Assembly (NCBI GenBank): GCA_041650375.1
Contig: JBAZLH010000001.1
Location: 134,511-198,510, forward strand
Origin: UBA6220 sp041650375
GTDB lineage: Bacteria > Patescibacteriota > Minisyncoccia > Minisyncoccales > Minisyncoccaceae
Length of the DNA: 64,000 nt
Direction of reading: 5' to 3'
A model generated the notes under the pieces. It saw only the letters and a program-made list of their open reading frames with translations, was not told the origin of the DNA and ran no database searches. The position numbers were made by a program, and so were the translations under genes. Below, piece by piece: positions 15,580 to 23,820 of this stretch. Every line of letters begins with the position of its first letter. The first letter of the stretch is position 1.

Positions 15580-16653
15580 ATGGAATTAGATTATAAAACA
15601 ATTACACAAAATATCCTGAAGGGAATGCCGGAAAGAACCAAAATGGTACTGTCCAGGCGATTTTCGTTTGGCAAAAAGAAAGAGGGCGAAACCCTGGAAG
15701 CTATTGGCAAAAGCTATAAAATTACAAGAGAAAGGGTTAGGCAAATTGAAGTTGACGGTTTAAAAAGAGCCAAAAAAATATTGGAAAATCCGCAGATTAA
15801 AGCGAGCTTCCAAAAGATAAAAACAGCCTTTGAGCAAAAAATAAAAGAAAGCGGCGGAGTTAAAAGGGAAGACTTATTGCTTGCCGAACTTGGAAGCGCT
15901 GACGACAGAAATTATATTTTATTCCTGCTTGCCTTAGACTCAGATATGGAGAAGACAAAAGAAGACCAATTATTCTTTACTTTTTATTCTATCAATAAAA
16001 ACTTGCCCGCTTTCATTAAAAAGGCGGCTACCGAATTTGTAACAAAATTTGAAAAAGGCAAAAAGCCCGACACTTTGGAAAACTTGTTTGCCGAATTTGA
16101 AAAAGACTGTTCGGCTGAATGCAAAAAATACAGCGTGAACAAAGCGATGTTTTCCGCAATCCTCCAAACATCCAAAAACATTTTTGTTGCCATTGACGGC
16201 AAGAAAATCGGCTTGAAGTCTTCTCCGGAAGTTAATCCGAGAACAATCAAAGACAAAATTGTGGTTATTTTGAAAAAGAACGAAAAGCCGCTGCACTTTA
16301 AAGAAATCACCGACCATATTTTCAAGCTTAACCGCCAAATTCAAGAAAGGGAAAACAGGGGATACAAATTGCACCCGCAAACAGTCCACAATGAATTAAT
16401 CAGAAACGAAGATTTCGTGCTGGTGGGCAGAGGATTCTACGCGTTGAAAGATTGGGGCTATGAACCCGGCCGAGTCAAAGACGTAATTTACAATGTTTTA
16501 AAAGCATCCAATAATTCTTTAACAAAAGACCAAATCGTTGAGCAAGTGAAAAAGCAAAGAATCGTTAAAGATTCAACTATTTTCTTAAGCTTGCAAAACA
16601 AAGATTTTTTTGAAAAAGACAACAACGGAAAGTACAAAATTAGAGAAGCGTAA
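15580..16653 (+). CDS. sigma-70 region 4 / HARE-HTH domain regulator
   Basis: Residues 15-70 look like sigma factor region 4, the -35-binding helix-turn-helix: MPERTKMVLSRRF, then TLEAIGKSYKITRERVRQIE. No region 2 (core binding, -10 melting) is present. Residues about 215-295 (KPLHFKEITDHIFKLN ... LVGRGFYALKDWGYEPG) form a HARE-HTH winged helix, the fold also found in the RNA polymerase delta subunit. The protein is therefore more likely an accessory transcription factor than a true sigma factor. Promoter at 15524; the membrane protein gene follows after six bases. Confidence 0.8.
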   Translation: MELDYKTITQNILKGMPERTKMVLSRRFSFGKKKEGETLEAIGKSYKITRERVRQIEVDGLKRAKKILENPQIKASFQKIKTAFEQKIKESGGVKREDLLLAELGSADDRNYILFLLALDSDMEKTKEDQLFFTFYSINKNLPAFIKKAATEFVTKFEKGKKPDTLENLFAEFEKDCSAECKKYSVNKAMFSAILQTSKNIFVAIDGKKIGLKSSPEVNPRTIKDKIVVILKKNEKPLHFKEITDHIFKLNRQIQERENRGYKLHPQTVHNELIRNEDFVLVGRGFYALKDWGYEPGRVKDVIYNVLKASNNSLTKDQIVEQVKKQRIVKDSTIFLSLQNKDFFEKDNNGKYKIREA

Positions 16654-16659
16654 CTTTAA

Positions 16660-18045
16660 ATGTCCCCAGACCAATCAATCATCCAATTCCTTCAAACATT
16701 AACCTCAGTTCAGGAAACTTCGTCTCCGCTTATTTTGCTCGCTAAAAATTTCCTCTTCGCCTTTTGGTGGATACCAATGCCGTTTATTTTATACGGCCTT
16801 TTGCGTTGGGCGTTTGTGTATTATATGGAAACAACCTGGATTATCGCTCCGGAAAGGCGCAAGATTCTTTTGGAGGTAAAAATACCCCAAAGCGTAACCA
16901 GGCCATTACGAGCAATGGAAATGTTTTTTAACGCCTATTGGGTTTCTTACGACCCGCCCACGGATTGGCGGACAACCTTATTTGAAGGCAAAGTGATTTT
17001 GGCGACTTCCTTTGAAATGGCTAGCATTGAAGGCGTGCCGCATTTTTATATCAGGATTCCGGTTACAAACAGGCGTTTGTTGGAAGCGACTTTATACGCG
17101 CAATATCCAAATGTTGAATTGGTGGAAGTGCCGGATTATACCGCCACGGTGCCGCAGGACATTCCGAATAAAAATTGGGATATGTGGGGATGCGATTTTA
17201 TGCCTTTGAAGCCGGACGTTTATCCGTTAAAAACTTATGAAGAATTTTTTGAAGAGAGAACAGACACGCCGGATGAGGAAAAACGCTTGGATCCGCTTTC
17301 CAATATGCTGGAATTATTCAGCAAAATCGGCAAAGGCGAATATATTTGGTTCCAAATTATAGCTTTGCCAATCAGCCCGAAAGAAGATCCTTTTGTTGTT
17401 AATGCCAAAAAAGAAATAGACCGGTTGATGTTTAGGAGCGAACCGGTTAAAAAACAAAAATCTTTCATCGGAGAACTGATTGGTGGATTTTTGAGCTTGT
17501 TTGCGATAACTCCGGCCGATGTTTCCAGTTTGTACCATGACAGCGAATTAACCATTCCCCAGACAGCGGAAGAAAAAAAAGAAGAATTATATCCGGCTGA
17601 ATTGCGGTTGTCCACCGGTGAAAGGAACGTGGTTGCGGCGATTGAAAGAAAGGCGTCAAAAATTTCTTACAGGAGCGGGCTGCGTTTTATTTACCTTGCC
17701 AAAAAAGAAGTTTTTAACGGCGGAATGAAAGCTTTCGGCCCGAGTTTTACCGCCCAATTCGGTTCGCATGACACTAACAGTTTAAAGCCCTGGAAACCCA
17801 CGATTACCAAAGTTCAATCTCCGGACTTTTTCAAAAAAAGCCGTTTGTTTTTTAAAAAAAGGGATTTGTTTTGGAGGTATACGGAAAGAGATTTTGCTCC
17901 GGGCAACGGTTATTTGATTTTAGGTTCGGACGAATTGGCGACAATGTTCCACTTCCCGGGATTTGAAGTCGCGCCGGTATCGGCTTTGAACAGAATTGAA
18001 GTAAAGAAAGTGGCGGCGCCAACAACTTTACCCGTGGAAGAATAA
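16660..18045 (+). CDS. membrane-anchored protein of unknown function paired with the ATPase gene downstream
   Basis: A 461-residue protein with one or two membrane segments near residues 25-60 (NFLFAFWWIPMPFILYGLL), then a large, probably cytosolic, domain starting TWIIAPERRKILLEVKIP and containing WGCDFMPLKPDVYPLKTYEEFF. No enzyme motif. It ends 73 bases before a VirD4/HerA-like ATPase gene; this neighbour suggests a joint membrane machine for DNA or protein handling. Family function is unknown to me. Confidence 0.7.
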   Translation: MSPDQSIIQFLQTLTSVQETSSPLILLAKNFLFAFWWIPMPFILYGLLRWAFVYYMETTWIIAPERRKILLEVKIPQSVTRPLRAMEMFFNAYWVSYDPPTDWRTTLFEGKVILATSFEMASIEGVPHFYIRIPVTNRRLLEATLYAQYPNVELVEVPDYTATVPQDIPNKNWDMWGCDFMPLKPDVYPLKTYEEFFEERTDTPDEEKRLDPLSNMLELFSKIGKGEYIWFQIIALPISPKEDPFVVNAKKEIDRLMFRSEPVKKQKSFIGELIGGFLSLFAITPADVSSLYHDSELTIPQTAEEKKEELYPAELRLSTGERNVVAAIERKASKISYRSGLRFIYLAKKEVFNGGMKAFGPSFTAQFGSHDTNSLKPWKPTITKVQSPDFFKKSRLFFKKRDLFWRYTERDFAPGNGYLILGSDELATMFHFPGFEVAPVSALNRIEVKKVAAPTTLPVEE

Positions 18046-18118
18046 GCTTATTGCTTGGCAAGGCGTTTAATTTCAGTTATTGTAAGCGTGCCGCGTAATT
18101 TTAAATTCAAAATTAACA

Positions 18119-19906
18119 ATGGAATCTTTAAAGAATAAATTAATCACTTTTTTTGGAAAAACTACTTTCCGCGGAGAGCAGCGCAAATTTGGCATTAAAG
18201 TTGACGATAAGCGTAGGCACGTGTATGTGATTGGTAAGACCGGCATGGGCAAGACCGAGCTTTTAAAAAATATGATTGTCCAGGATATCCGCAACGGCAA
18301 TGGCGTGGGATTTATTGACCCTCATGGCGACGCGGCTGAAGAAATTTTGGATTTTATTCCCGAAGAAAGAATCAAAGACGTGGTTTATTTTAACCCGGCG
18401 GATTTGGATAATCCGATTGCTTTTAATATTATGGAAGACGTCGACCCGGCTTACCGCCACTTGATTGCCGGCGGATTGATGGCTGTGTTCAAAAAAATAT
18501 GGCCGGATGTTTGGTCTTCGCGAATGGAATACATTTTAAACAACACGATTTTGGCTTTATTGGAAATGCCGGATTCAACTTTACTTGGCATTAACCGAAT
18601 GCTGTCGGACGTGGAATGGCGCGCCCAGATTGTTGAAAAACTGCAAGACCCGGTCATTAAAGCGTTTTGGACAAAAGAGTTCGCGCGCTATACGCAAAGA
18701 TACGAAGTGGAAGCCACGGCCGCCATCCAAAACAAAATTGGGCAATTTACTTCCGCTCCGATTGTGAGAAACATTATCGGGCAAGAACATTCCACGATTG
18801 ATATGCGGAAGATTATGGATTCCAAGAAGATTTTAATCGTGAATCTTTCTAAAGGAAGGGTGGGTGAAGAATCTTCGCGTTTATTGGGGGCGCTGTTGAT
18901 TACCAAATTGCAATTGGCCGCGATGTCGCGGGTGGATATTCCGGAAAAAGACAGAAACGATTTTATTTTATACATTGATGAATTCCAAAACTTTTCTACG
19001 GATTCTTTTGCCGCGATTTTATCCGAGGCCAGAAAATACCGCTTGTCGCTTGTTTTGGCGCACCAATACATTACGCAAATGGAAGAAAAGGTCCGCGATG
19101 CCGTGTTTGGCAACGTGGGAACAATGTTGTCTTTCCGGGTGGGAGCGGACGACGCGGAATTTTTGGAACGCGAGTTTACGCCGGAATTTACGGTGCAAGA
19201 TTTGGTTAATTTGCCCAAGCAAAATATTTTCGTAAAGCTCGCGATTGACGGAGTTACTTCTCGGCCTTTTTCCGCGGAAACATTGCCGCCGGTAAAACAT
19301 TTGGATATTTCGTTTAGGAAAGAAATTATCAACGCTTCCAACGCGACTTATTCAACCGCAATAAAAACAGTTGAAGAAAAAATAGCCGAATCCACGCTGA
19401 GCGGAAGCAACGGCGCGAATATTTCCAACCCGGTTTTCCCCAGAAAAGAGCCGATAGAAATGCACGACGCCGAATGTTCCAATTGCGGCAAGCAAATGAA
19501 AGTGCCCTTTAAGCCGGATCCGAAAAGGCCGGCGTATTGCAAGGCCTGCCTTAAAAAACTTACCGAGCCGTCGGAATCCCGCAAGGTTGAACCGAGCGCT
19601 TCCGCGCCAATTAAATCCGAACCGATTAAAAAACCGCCCGCCCAGCAGTTCGCGAGCATTGCCGATTCTTCCAAAGATTATGTTCCCGCGGAAAAGAAAG
19701 CCAGGAATGAAATTAGTTCACCTGAACCGGAAACACGGGAAAAAAGGCCGAAAAAAGAAATTGATTTTATCGGGCTGAAAGATATTTTAAAGGAAGCCAA
19801 ACAAAAAGCCGAAGAGAACAGGCGAACGGAAATTAAAGTTTTGGACAAAAACGAAGGAGCGATTAAGCAAGGCAAAATAACTCCGGGAGAAACAATTACA
19901 TTTTAA
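18119..19906 (+). CDS. HerA/VirD4-like (TraG/DUF87) ATPase with C-terminal zinc ribbon
   Basis: A 595-residue ATPase. Walker A GKTGMGKTEL near residue 38, HGDAAEEIL near 64, Walker B FILYIDEFQNF near 281, and the sensor region LSLVLAHQYITQM. From about 452 a zinc ribbon (CSNCGKQMKVPF ... YCKAC) is followed by a disordered Pro/Lys-rich tail. Such type IV secretion coupling-like ATPases act on DNA or in pilus systems; no relaxase or VirB genes are nearby, so the substrate is open. Pairing with the membrane protein before it suggests one complex. Confidence 0.85.
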   Translation: MESLKNKLITFFGKTTFRGEQRKFGIKVDDKRRHVYVIGKTGMGKTELLKNMIVQDIRNGNGVGFIDPHGDAAEEILDFIPEERIKDVVYFNPADLDNPIAFNIMEDVDPAYRHLIAGGLMAVFKKIWPDVWSSRMEYILNNTILALLEMPDSTLLGINRMLSDVEWRAQIVEKLQDPVIKAFWTKEFARYTQRYEVEATAAIQNKIGQFTSAPIVRNIIGQEHSTIDMRKIMDSKKILIVNLSKGRVGEESSRLLGALLITKLQLAAMSRVDIPEKDRNDFILYIDEFQNFSTDSFAAILSEARKYRLSLVLAHQYITQMEEKVRDAVFGNVGTMLSFRVGADDAEFLEREFTPEFTVQDLVNLPKQNIFVKLAIDGVTSRPFSAETLPPVKHLDISFRKEIINASNATYSTAIKTVEEKIAESTLSGSNGANISNPVFPRKEPIEMHDAECSNCGKQMKVPFKPDPKRPAYCKACLKKLTEPSESRKVEPSASAPIKSEPIKKPPAQQFASIADSSKDYVPAEKKARNEISSPEPETREKRPKKEIDFIGLKDILKEAKQKAEENRRTEIKVLDKNEGAIKQGKITPGETITF

Positions 19907-19931
19907 AACACTCGGGAGCCGAGTGTTTTTA
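19904..19931 (+). terminator. intrinsic terminator
   Basis: AAAACACTCGG / CCGAGTGTTTT stem with GAG loop and T run. Confidence 0.9.
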
Positions 19932-19995
19932 TTTAACGGGTTGATGGGCATGTTTTATTTTAGTATAATCAAATATAAGATTAACAATAAAATAT

Positions 19996-21171
19996 ATGCT
20001 CAATTTAAAAAACATTGATTTTAAGGGCAAGCAAGTTTTAGTAAGGTGCGATTTTAACGTTCCCTTGGGAGAGAATGGGGAGATATCAGATGATTTTCGC
20101 ATTAAAAAAGCCATTCCCACAATTGATTATTTGCGTGAACGCGCGGACGCGGTTATTTTAATCAGCCATTTGGGCAGGCCCCAGGGCAAAGAATTGAAAT
20201 TTTCTTTGCGTCCCGTGGCGAAAAGGCTATCCGAAATGATGAATATTGAAGTAAAATTATTGGACGACCCGATTGGACCGGAATTGAAAAAGAAAATTGA
20301 CGCAATGAACAACCACGAAGTGATTTTGCTTGAAAATATCAGGTTTTACAAAGAAGAAAAAGAAAATAATCCGGAATTCGCCAAGCAATTGGCTTCTTTG
20401 GGTGATGTATTTGTGGAAGATGGTTTCGGGGTTTGCCATCGCGCGCACGCTTCAACTTATGGAGTGCCGCAATTATTGCCGGCCGCTCCCGGATTTTTGC
20501 TGCAAGAAGAAATGGATGTGTTTGATAAAGTAATGAGCAATCCGGAGCGCCCGTTTATCGCTATAATCGGCGGAGTAAAAATTTCAACCAAAACCAGGTT
20601 AATCAAAAAACTTTTGGAAAAAGCGGATAATCTTTTGGTTGGCGGAAAGATTGCCAATTCAATTTTAGTGGTAAAGGGGTATTGCATAAAAGACAAATGG
20701 ACAGCGGAAGAAGACAAATTGATGGACCTGATAGACACGGTTGATTTAACTAGCCCTAAATTGCATTTACCTGTGGATGGCGTAATGGCGTTATCCGATT
20801 TAAACGAAGATTACTCCCGCATCGGCGCCGTGGGCACGGTCAGGAAAGAAGAAGATATTTTTGATATCGGGCCGGAAACAGTGGAAAAATTCAAAGACAT
20901 TATCAAAGAAGCTAAAACAATAATTTGGAACGGGCCGTTGGGATATTACGAAAACGATGATTTCAGGAGAGGCACCAATGAAATTATGAAAGCCATCAGC
21001 GAGAGCGGCGCCTATAGCATTATCGGCGGGGGGGATACGGCTGACATTGTCCACCAATTAAAAATGGATAACCAATTTGATTATATTTCCACCGGAGGCG
21101 GAGCTATGCTAGACTATATTTCCGGCGAAGACATGCCCGGAATCAAGGTTTTGCAAAAACAAGTTTATTAA
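19996..21171 (+). CDS. pgk: phosphoglycerate kinase
   Basis: Transfers phosphate from 1,3-bisphosphoglycerate to ADP, the first ATP-forming step of lower glycolysis. Marks: VLVRCDFNVPLG near residue 16, SHLGRPQG near 56, FVEDGFGVCHRAHAST near 140, IIGGVKISTKTRLI near 190, and the nucleotide loop IIGGGDTADI near 340. The 391 residues are normal. TATAAT near 19963 gives a short leader. The other glycolytic genes of the window (eno, gap) are at 42-45 kb. Confidence 0.97.
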   Translation: MLNLKNIDFKGKQVLVRCDFNVPLGENGEISDDFRIKKAIPTIDYLRERADAVILISHLGRPQGKELKFSLRPVAKRLSEMMNIEVKLLDDPIGPELKKKIDAMNNHEVILLENIRFYKEEKENNPEFAKQLASLGDVFVEDGFGVCHRAHASTYGVPQLLPAAPGFLLQEEMDVFDKVMSNPERPFIAIIGGVKISTKTRLIKKLLEKADNLLVGGKIANSILVVKGYCIKDKWTAEEDKLMDLIDTVDLTSPKLHLPVDGVMALSDLNEDYSRIGAVGTVRKEEDIFDIGPETVEKFKDIIKEAKTIIWNGPLGYYENDDFRRGTNEIMKAISESGAYSIIGGGDTADIVHQLKMDNQFDYISTGGGAMLDYISGEDMPGIKVLQKQVY

Positions 21172-21174
21172 ACT

Positions 21175-22371
21175 ATGAAGATAAAAAATATTGAATTGGT
21201 GGCGGAGCGGATTATCCAATCGGTTGAAAAAGGGGAGCAGGTAATTATTTTCGGCGATTCGGATTTGGACGGCGTGGCGTCATCCGTAATTTTGAAAGAA
21301 ACAATAGATAACTTGGTTGCCGCCTTACCCCTCAAAGTTAAAAAAAATTATCCAAGCGTGAAGGCGTTTTTTCCGGACAGGAAAAACGAGGGTTACGGGC
21401 TGAATACTATTGCCCTGGCTTTTATTAAAGAGAATTTTTCTTCCGGGCTTTTGGTTGCTTTGGATTGCGGCATTACCAATTTTGAAGAAGTAAAAGACGC
21501 CAAGCAAAGCGGGTTTAGCGTGGTTATCGTTGACCATCATACGCCTATTGGCGGTAAATTGCCCGAGGCGGATATTGTAATGGATCCGAAACAACCCGGT
21601 GACGAATTTCTTTTTAAGGAATATTGCAACGCGGGCCTATGTTTTAAATTGGCGGAAGAGATTTTAAAAGAAAAAATGTCGCCGATGTTGCGCGAGTCGT
21701 TATTGGAATTGACGGCGCTGGCGACGATTTCGGATATGATGGTTGAAGAGGATGAAAACCACGATTTTATTTTTGAAGGTTTGGCGAATATTGAATCCAG
21801 CGAGAGGCCGGCTATCGGCGCCCTGGTTGATATCTTGGGCAAAAACAATTTTAATTCCACCCGGGATTTGGTTTATCGCGTTAACGGAATCCTTAATTCC
21901 GCGAAGATGGAAAATCATGTGGCATTGATTTATTTGTATTTAATTGAGCCGGATATCGCCAATGCTAAAAAAATGGCAAAAGCGTTTATTGACGAACACG
22001 AAAACAGGCAAAGGGAAATAATTTCCTTGACCGATAATTTAAAAATTACGGTTGGCGATAATTATATGTTGCCGATTATTTTTGAAGGCAGTTCGCAATA
22101 TAATATAGAATTTTTGGGAGCCGTGGCGTCGCGTTTGTCCAATTACTATAATAAGCCCGTATTTTTATACCAAAAATACGATGAATTTAGCCGGGGAACA
22201 GTGCGTCTGCCCAAAGAATTTAATGCGATTAAAGCCATGGAATCTTGCGAGCGATTATTGCGGACTTTTGGAGGCCATCCGGCCGCGGCCGGGTTTACGG
22301 TAATGAATGAAAATTTGGAAAAATTCAAGGATTGCCTTTTTAAATATTTCCATAATCTAAATTTGCAGTAA
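21175..22371 (+). CDS. DHH family phosphoesterase, RecJ-like
   Basis: A 398-residue protein of the DHH/DHHA1 type. Motif I IIFGDSDLDGVASS (residues 24-37), motif II ALDCGITN near 100, the DHH triplet in VIVDHHTP (119-121), and the C-terminal DHHA1 motif FGGHPAAAGF near 365. The layout is that of RecJ-like single-strand exonucleases or related nanoRNases; at under 400 residues it lacks the extra RecJ C-terminal domain. The ATG follows the pgk stop by three bases. Confidence 0.85.
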   Translation: MKIKNIELVAERIIQSVEKGEQVIIFGDSDLDGVASSVILKETIDNLVAALPLKVKKNYPSVKAFFPDRKNEGYGLNTIALAFIKENFSSGLLVALDCGITNFEEVKDAKQSGFSVVIVDHHTPIGGKLPEADIVMDPKQPGDEFLFKEYCNAGLCFKLAEEILKEKMSPMLRESLLELTALATISDMMVEEDENHDFIFEGLANIESSERPAIGALVDILGKNNFNSTRDLVYRVNGILNSAKMENHVALIYLYLIEPDIANAKKMAKAFIDEHENRQREIISLTDNLKITVGDNYMLPIIFEGSSQYNIEFLGAVASRLSNYYNKPVFLYQKYDEFSRGTVRLPKEFNAIKAMESCERLLRTFGGHPAAAGFTVMNENLEKFKDCLFKYFHNLNLQ

Positions 22372-22440
22372 AAAAAAGAGAGCTTATCCTGCGATAATTA
22401 CTTCTCGCTGGATTGGCTCTCCTGTGATCCGAGAGTACAA
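22372..22440 (-). terminator. terminator overlapping the small Cys-rich gene
   Basis: On the minus strand GAGAGCCAATCC ... GGATAAGCTCTC forms a stem, followed by eight T. The 3' end of the coding region lies in the loop. Confidence 0.6.
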
Positions 22441-22575
22441 TATTTTGTTTAGCATTGCGGCTCTCGCGATTCCACCTTCGCTTGGTGAGGCGAATGTCTG
22501 TTCTTCAGTCTGTTCTCTTTCGGTTGGTGAGCAATCGCACATCAGCCTTTTGCAAATTGGGCATTCCGACGTAAT
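22384..22575 (-). CDS. small Cys-rich protein, apparent AUU start
   Basis: A 63-residue frame beginning ITSECPICKRLMCDCSPTER, with four Cys in a CxxC-x4-CxC arrangement suited to one metal ion, then a charged helix and ARAAMLNKILYSRITGEP. The frame has no ATG, GTG or TTG between its upstream stop and the Cys cluster; ATT at 22573-22575 follows AAGG by six bases. A near-consensus promoter precedes it and a terminator overlaps its end, which supports a real gene against the weaker plus-strand frame at 22424. Confidence 0.65.
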   Translation of the reverse strand: MTSECPICKRLMCDCSPTEREQTEEQTFASPSEGGIARAAMLNKILYSRITGEPIQREVIIAG

Positions 22576-22604
22576 ATACCACCTTGTTAAATTACTATAT
22601 TTAT

Positions 22605-22632
22605 ATTATATACTATAATAACTATATGTCAA
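22605..22632 (-). promoter_or_regulatory. near-consensus promoter (minus strand)
   Basis: TTGACA (22632-22627), 16-base spacer, TATAAT (22610-22605), leading to the small Cys-rich gene. Confidence 0.75.
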
Positions 22633-22694
22633 TAGTGATATCAACAACGCTATCTGATATAATAAATTCATAAAAATTAAAATTATTTGGAATT

Positions 22695-23141
22695 ATGAAA
22701 ATAATTATGTACACGGATGGCGGAGCCAGGGGAAATCCCGGGCCGGCCGGAATAGGAGTGGTTATTTGCAATGAGAAAGGAGAAGTTGTAAAAAAATACG
22801 GTGAATTCTTGGGAGACGATATGACCAATAACGAGGCTGAATACGGCGCGGTTATTTTCGGATTAAAAAAATTAAAATTATTGTTGGGCAAAGATAAAGT
22901 GAAACAAGCCGAGGTGGAAATCCGGGCGGATTCGGAATTAATGGTTAAGCAAATGACTGGAGAATATAAATTGACCGATAGAAGAATCCAAGATTTTTTT
23001 ATTACCATCTGGAATATGAAAATAGAATACAAATCGGTTAATTTCAAGCATATCAGGCGAGAGATGAATTCTGTTGCTGACGCGCTTGTAAATGCCGCAT
23101 TGGATACTCGAGCCAAAACCAACCCTGCCGGCCTCTTTTAA
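22695..23141 (+). CDS. rnhA: ribonuclease HI
   Basis: Cleaves the RNA strand of RNA-DNA hybrids. Catalytic acids are visible: D8 in MYTDGGARGNPGPAGIG, E48 in TNNEAEYGAV, D78-region in IRADSELMVKQ, and D in NSVADALVNAA. The 148 residues are typical. TGATATAAT near 22655 is the likely -10. The gene is followed by a two-hairpin element and then the convergent RNase P RNA gene. Confidence 0.95.
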   Translation: MKIIMYTDGGARGNPGPAGIGVVICNEKGEVVKKYGEFLGDDMTNNEAEYGAVIFGLKKLKLLLGKDKVKQAEVEIRADSELMVKQMTGEYKLTDRRIQDFFITIWNMKIEYKSVNFKHIRREMNSVADALVNAALDTRAKTNPAGLF

Positions 23142-23166
23142 TAAATAACTTCAATATAATAAAGCC

Positions 23167-23281
23167 AAAACCCAAATGAGCGAGAGCGAAATTTGTGTCA
23201 AATTCACCAGAATTTGACGTACCTTGGAAATCAAAGAATTTTTTTGGGTCAATTCGTGCTAACGAATTGACGTCTGACTAC
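23167..23281. repeat. two-hairpin interspersed element E3
   Basis: Between rnhA and rnpB. It contains a hairpin GTCAAATTC, ACCA loop, GAATTTGAC (23197-23218) followed by GTACCTT, and a second hairpin GTCAATTCG, TGCTAA loop, CGAATTGAC (23248-23271) followed by GTCTGAC. Short arms AACCCAAA and TTTTTTTGGG enclose the first part. The GTC...GAC framing and trailing TACCTT match the elements behind the tRNA genes. Confidence 0.65.
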
Positions 23282-23293
23282 ATACATTAAAGC

Positions 23294-23322
23294 AAAAACC
23301 ACTCTTTTAAAGAGTGGTTTTT
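23294..23322 (-). terminator. bidirectional terminator of rnpB
   Basis: AAAAACCACTCTTT / AAAGAGTGGTTTTT stem; works for the minus-strand RNase P RNA and could also stop rnhA read-through. Confidence 0.85.
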
Positions 23323-23332
23323 GATGTAATAA

Positions 23333-23701
23333 ATTGCCTCTACGAATCCGTAAGCCGAATTCTGTTTTATGCAACCATCTATCTGGGACGTAAATTACTT
23401 TACGCCTCAAGCGAGCTACTTTTCTTCTTTGCTTGCGCAAAGAGTTTGCTCTTGCTTCCGGGTAAGAATTTAGCCGTTTCACTCCCGTAATTTCTTACAG
23501 GATTCTCCCCGAGGGGAGCCCCTTCCTTTTCAGGAAATGGCGTCTCTGTTCGCATCTCTTCCACCTTTCGATGGAGACGGGCGTTACCCGCTACCTTTTT
23601 AGATGTGCCGAGGCACAAATAGAAGTTCGGACTTTCCTCTTCAAAGAACCCTGAGTTTATCGAAGGGCTACCTTAAAGCGGTTGCTCAATCCATAAAGGC
23701 A
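23333..23701 (-). ncRNA. rnpB: RNase P RNA
   Basis: Catalytic RNA that matures tRNA 5' ends. On the minus strand it shows the universal words GAGGAAAGTCCGAACTTC near the 5' side, GGTAGCGGGTAACGCCCG, and ACAGAATTCGGCTTACGG near the 3' end; TTGCCTTTA at the 5' end pairs with TAGAGGCAA at the 3' end as P1. A consensus promoter lies just upstream and a terminator just downstream. A hairpin arm near the 5' side carries CCCTTCGATAAACTCAGGG, a copy of a short palindromic repeat seen twice more in the window. Ends are approximate. Confidence 0.93.
23649..23667. repeat. short palindromic repeat inside rnpB
   Basis: CCCTGAGTTTATCGAAGGG; reverse complement CCCTTCGATAAACTCAGGG. It is related to the copies inside ftsZ (38854) and rpmE (58972), with consensus TTCGACAAGCTCAG. 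Confidence 0.7.
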
Positions 23702-23706
23702 AGCGT

Positions 23707-23735
23707 ATTTTATGTGTTTTAGGCGAGTTTGTCAA
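23707..23735 (-). promoter_or_regulatory. promoter of rnpB
   Basis: TTGACA (23735-23730), 17-base spacer, TAAAAT (23712-23707); predicted transcription start at about 23701, matching the P1 5' end. Confidence 0.85.
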
Positions 23736-23743
23736 ATGATATA

Positions 23744-23772
23744 TTGACACAAATTCAATAATAGTTTATTGT
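23744..23772 (+). promoter_or_regulatory. promoter of the gene at 23821
   Basis: TTGACA (23744-23749), 17-base spacer, TATTGT (23767-23772), nearly back to back with the rnpB promoter. Confidence 0.65.
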
Positions 23773-23820
23773 ATAAATGCTAGTCAATCCTAGCGAGAAT
23801 TTTGAAAAGGAGATGAAAAA

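Noticed and set aside
18688..19341. 217-codon minus-strand frame
   Set aside because: Antisense shadow of the VirD4/HerA-like ATPase, whose Walker motifs lie in the plus strand.
22424..22618. 64-codon plus-strand frame
   Set aside because: The minus strand here has a consensus promoter, a Cys cluster and a terminator, so the plus frame is taken as its shadow.
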